From IMG/VR virus record IMGVR_UViG_3300011115_000942, positions 1 to 24,513 of that record: a stretch of 24,513 bases of DNA. One strand, given 5' to 3'. Position 1 is the stretch's first letter; each line of letters begins with the position of its first letter. Under the pieces are notes generated by a model that searched no databases, had not been told where the DNA came from, and saw only the letters and a program-made list of their open reading frames with translations. The position numbers and the translations under genes were made by a program. The DNA is from a virus. Positions 22,804-24,513 of this stretch are shown here, one piece after another.

Positions 22804-23816
22804 GGCTTCTCTCCAAATTTGTACAAGTTGAACGTGACGAAAGGACTTCCCTTTTTCTGGCATGCCTCAAAGGCTGCCGGAAAGTCGGTCTTGAGTTTGT
22901 CGATGTCGATGCCGGTTTTTCCTTTGTTGAATTGGGGTTGACCGTAGGGGCTGCCTTTGCCAGAATTGGCAAGCAGGCGGGCCCCATCGGAGATCTGGAT
23001 CAGTTGGTTTTTGAGGACGTCTGCACGTCCCTCAAGGGCTTTCATTTGGCCTTTGATAGCCGCAAATTCCATCAGGAGGCTCAGCTCCTCTCCTGTTGTC
23101 TCGCGGGCGTCTCGCTTCTTGAAAGAGGCTGAAAGAGCACGATTGCAGGCGTCCGAGCCGTCGACCTCAGGTGGGATGCCTCTCACCAGGTGTCGATCTT
23201 GCCACTCTGCCAAGGTGGCCACGATGGAGGATTGTACCGATGTGTCGCGCATAATCCGCACCCATCGCACTTCCAGCCATCCGGCGGCGGGAACGAGGGC
23301 ACACAAGTCCCAATAGGGGAACCCTGAGACTTCCAGGGAGAAATAGACCTGCACTGCATAGTGAGGGGGGATCATGGTGGCGGCGTCATCCGACCATCGA
23401 TCCAGGACAAGGCCCTTCTCTGGGGTCCATGCGCCCGCATCGGTGGCCGTTTTGGCCTCGACTCCCCCTAAAATGCCATCCTGGCGAGAAAAGGCATCGG
23501 GGGAACAGCGCATCCAATCGTGATCATGGTGGTGTAAAACTGCGATACCGGGGCGGCTGCTGAGGTGGATGGCGGGATCGATGAGTTGGACTCGCGCTTC
23601 TTCGGCGTAGTCCTCAAGCACTCTGGGCTCCCACTTCCGCCCGCGTGCCATCGCTGTATTATCGGGGTTAGGCTTGCCTTGTTTCCGCTCAAAAAGCTCC
23701 CACGGTCCGCCGTAGGGGCTGACTCCGAGGGCCATAGCAGCCTCAGAGGCTCCGATGCTCAGGGGGTCTCGGCTGGCAAGCCACGCCTCCCGATTGGGGT
23801 AGATTTTGGGGATCAT
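22800..23816 (-). CDS. YqaJ/lambda-exonuclease-like recombination nuclease
   Basis: A 338-residue PD-(D/E)XK exonuclease that should digest DNA 5' to 3' and supply strands to RecT. Active-site features: SIGASEAAMALGVSPY (helix and loop, residues 20-35) with KW-E63-P, SP-D107-AF, GGV-E120-A-K122 (the D...ExK core) and Q156 in PHYAVQVYFS. Residues about 250-338 form a helical C-terminal region beyond the usual core. The frame is open eight residues further upstream, but the ATG at 23816 is an ATGA overlap with the preceding stop and is preferred. The gene for a 102-residue protein, not RecT itself, follows. Confidence 0.9.
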   Translation of the reverse strand: MIPKIYPNREAWLASRDPLSIGASEAAMALGVSPYGGPWELFERKQGKPNPDNTAMARGRKWEPRVLEDYAEEARVQLIDPAIHLSSRPGIAVLHHHDHDWMRCSPDAFSRQDGILGGVEAKTATDAGAWTPEKGLVLDRWSDDAATMIPPHYAVQVYFSLEVSGFPYWDLCALVPAAGWLEVRWVRIMRDTSVQSSIVATLAEWQDRHLVRGIPPEVDGSDACNRALSASFKKRDARETTGEELSLLMEFAAIKGQMKALEGRADVLKNQLIQISDGARLLANSGKGSPYGQPQFNKGKTGIDIDKLKTDFPAAFEACQKKGSPFVTFNLYKFGEKP

Positions 23817-24199
23817 TTTATCCACCCTTCCCGAACCCACCGATCCCAGTCCGCTCTCAGCAGGTAGGTCTCAGATCCTACCGGGTGGATCCAGTCGATA
23901 CGGTCCGGATCGACTGCCGTTACCCTGCTCGCGTAGGGCTCCCGGATGACGGGGGGCTGGCATTGAAAGCGCATCCCCACAAAGGGCGCTGCCAGATCAG
24001 GGAGGCGGGGGGCTGCCTGGCATGTGGAGGCGTGGGTCTGGATGCAAGTGCAGGCGGGTTTTGCCAGGGCATCGATCTCCCTGAGCAGTTCTTCTGTCTG
24101 CTCAAAAGTCAGGTCAACTTTTTTGGGGAGGGGGAAGCCAACGGCTTCACGGGCCTTTTGCAGTTCCATCCATGCTCTCAGAATCTTTAGGGTGCTCAT
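23813..24199 (-). CDS. Protein of unknown function, recombination operon
   Basis: A 128-residue protein. Helical N-terminus (STLKILRAWMELQKAREAVG) leads to an acidic helix (FEQTEELLREIDALAKP). Then two closely placed cysteines and a third (ACTCIQTHASTC) suggest a small metal-binding or redox patch. The C-terminal half is aromatic and folded (VGMRFQCQPP, DWIHPVGSETYLLRADWDRW). The upstream frame is open to 24271, but ATG 24199 overlaps the previous stop by ATGA. It could be an accessory of the nuclease; I do not recognise a family. Confidence 0.6.
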   Translation of the reverse strand: MSTLKILRAWMELQKAREAVGFPLPKKVDLTFEQTEELLREIDALAKPACTCIQTHASTCQAAPRLPDLAAPFVGMRFQCQPPVIREPYASRVTAVDPDRIDWIHPVGSETYLLRADWDRWVREGWIK

Positions 24200-24375
24200 T
24201 TCCGCCCCCTTATGTCTGCCATCGCGGCGGCTGCTTCGGATCGGGTCGCTGGGGGATCTTCTCCCCAGCAATAATCCAAGATGTCCTCATCCGATGGCAT
24301 GTCCTCATCAGGTTGCTCCATCTCATCAAAGCGGGCCTGAGCCTGTCGAAATTGCTCATCATCGTGTCGTGGCAT
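24196..24375 (-). CDS. Small acidic leader-gene protein
   Basis: A 59-residue very acidic protein (DEMEQPDEDMPSDEDILDY), ending in a basic IRGRK tail. It is the first gene of the leftward operon. The frame continues upstream to an ATG at 24405, but that codon lies inside operator site 2. The ATG at 24375 has AGAGGG about 5-10 bases upstream, so it is preferred. Acidic small proteins at early operon heads are often regulators or inhibitors of host DNA-binding proteins, but nothing specific is seen. Confidence 0.6.
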   Translation of the reverse strand: MPRHDDEQFRQAQARFDEMEQPDEDMPSDEDILDYCWGEDPPATRSEAAAAMADIRGRK

Positions 24376-24395
24376 TGATCCCTCTGAACGATCAA

Positions 24396-24415
24396 GGGGT
24401 ATCATCCTGTACCCC
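24396..24415. promoter_or_regulatory. Operator, GGGGTA-N8-TACCCC type (site 2)
   Basis: GGGGTATCATCCTGTACCCC: perfect GGGGTA and TACCCC half sites separated by 8 bases, identical in geometry to the site at 19024. It lies 21-40 bases upstream of the preferred start of the leftward operon, overlapping where its promoter should be. A TTGACG (minus strand, 24424-24419) could be a -35 element, though no good -10 at 17-bp spacing is seen. Confidence 0.65.
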
Positions 24416-24438
24416 TATCGTCAAGGTATATTTATTTA

Positions 24439-24458
24439 CCGGTATGACCTTGTACCCT
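24439..24458. promoter_or_regulatory. Operator-like site, GGTA-N8-TACC (site 3)
   Basis: CCGGTATGACCTTGTACCCT keeps the GGTA-N8-TACC core and the TGTACCC right half of the other two sites, but the outermost bases differ. It is centred 43 bp from site 2. An AT-rich patch (about 24428-24437) lies between them, where RNA polymerase could bind leftward. Confidence 0.5.
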
Positions 24459-24468
24459 GGCTGGGGGC

Positions 24469-24513
24469 TGGCTAGGGGGGGGGGTATGTCTAGCCAAGAA
24501 ATTCTTGCCCCCA
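24469..24513. other. Right-edge inverted repeats and G10 run
   Basis: TGGCTAG (24469-24475) and CTAGCCA (24490-24496) flank a run of ten G (24475-24484). CAAGAAATTCTTG (24495-24507) is a near-perfect palindrome with one central A. No gene is open here, so the edge of the window looks like regulatory DNA upstream of the leftward operon or of a neighbouring gene outside it. Confidence 0.55.

Noticed and set aside
24403-24405. ATG at 24405 as start of the first leftward gene
   Set aside because: It lies inside operator site 2 and lacks a ribosome site; ATG 24375 has AGAGGG upstream.
1-24513. CRISPR arrays, tRNA genes, insertion sequences, attachment sites
   Set aside because: No regular repeat-spacer pattern, no cloverleaf-like segment that I could support, no transposase or integrase frame and no flanking repeats.

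Overview
This window is one contiguous part of a tailed bacteriophage or prophage genome. The tape-measure gene, tail tube gene and overlapping tail-assembly chaperone genes point to a long, non-contractile tail (siphovirus type). The host cannot be named from sequence alone. The GC-rich DNA, clear Shine-Dalgarno sites and a GH108-type endolysin fit a Gram-negative, probably proteobacterial host. I see no integrase, repressor gene, portal-proximal protease, tRNA or CRISPR array, so lifestyle is undecided.

Layout. Positions 9-20,9xx on the plus strand form the packaging, head, tail and lysis block. In order: a PLD-fold (HKD-type) protein translationally coupled to a C5-cytosine DNA methyltransferase (9-1990); terminase large subunit; portal; scaffold; major capsid; a head-region cluster of unknown and fibre-like proteins (6737-9317); connector-like and tail-terminator-like proteins; tail tube; tail-assembly chaperone with a probable -1 ribosomal frameshift; gp10-like protein; tape measure; a 1043-residue Asp-box protein; and a tail hub-like protein ending at 18992. 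A small intergenic control region follows, with a palindromic operator, a lone small gene and a terminator. Then come four overlapping small genes and the endolysin, which ends at 21059.

Two back-to-back terminators (21163-21258) separate this from a leftward operon on the minus strand (24375 to 21279). It encodes two small proteins, a YqaJ/lambda-exonuclease-like nuclease, a 102-residue protein, a RecT-like annealing protein and a previously hidden 58-residue Cys-rich membrane mini-protein. All five gene junctions in this operon are ATGA overlaps. The nuclease and RecT would act as a Red-like recombination pair.

Regulation. Three related palindromes of the form GGTA-N8-TACC occur: one at the late-gene/lysis boundary (19024-19043) and two just upstream of the leftward operon (24396-24415, 24439-24458). 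They suggest one DNA-binding regulator acting at both ends. The most unusual points are the PLD-fold/C5-methyltransferase pair where a small terminase is expected, the shared operator, the A5G7 slippery site, the hidden mini-protein after RecT, and fibre-like proteins encoded inside the head module.
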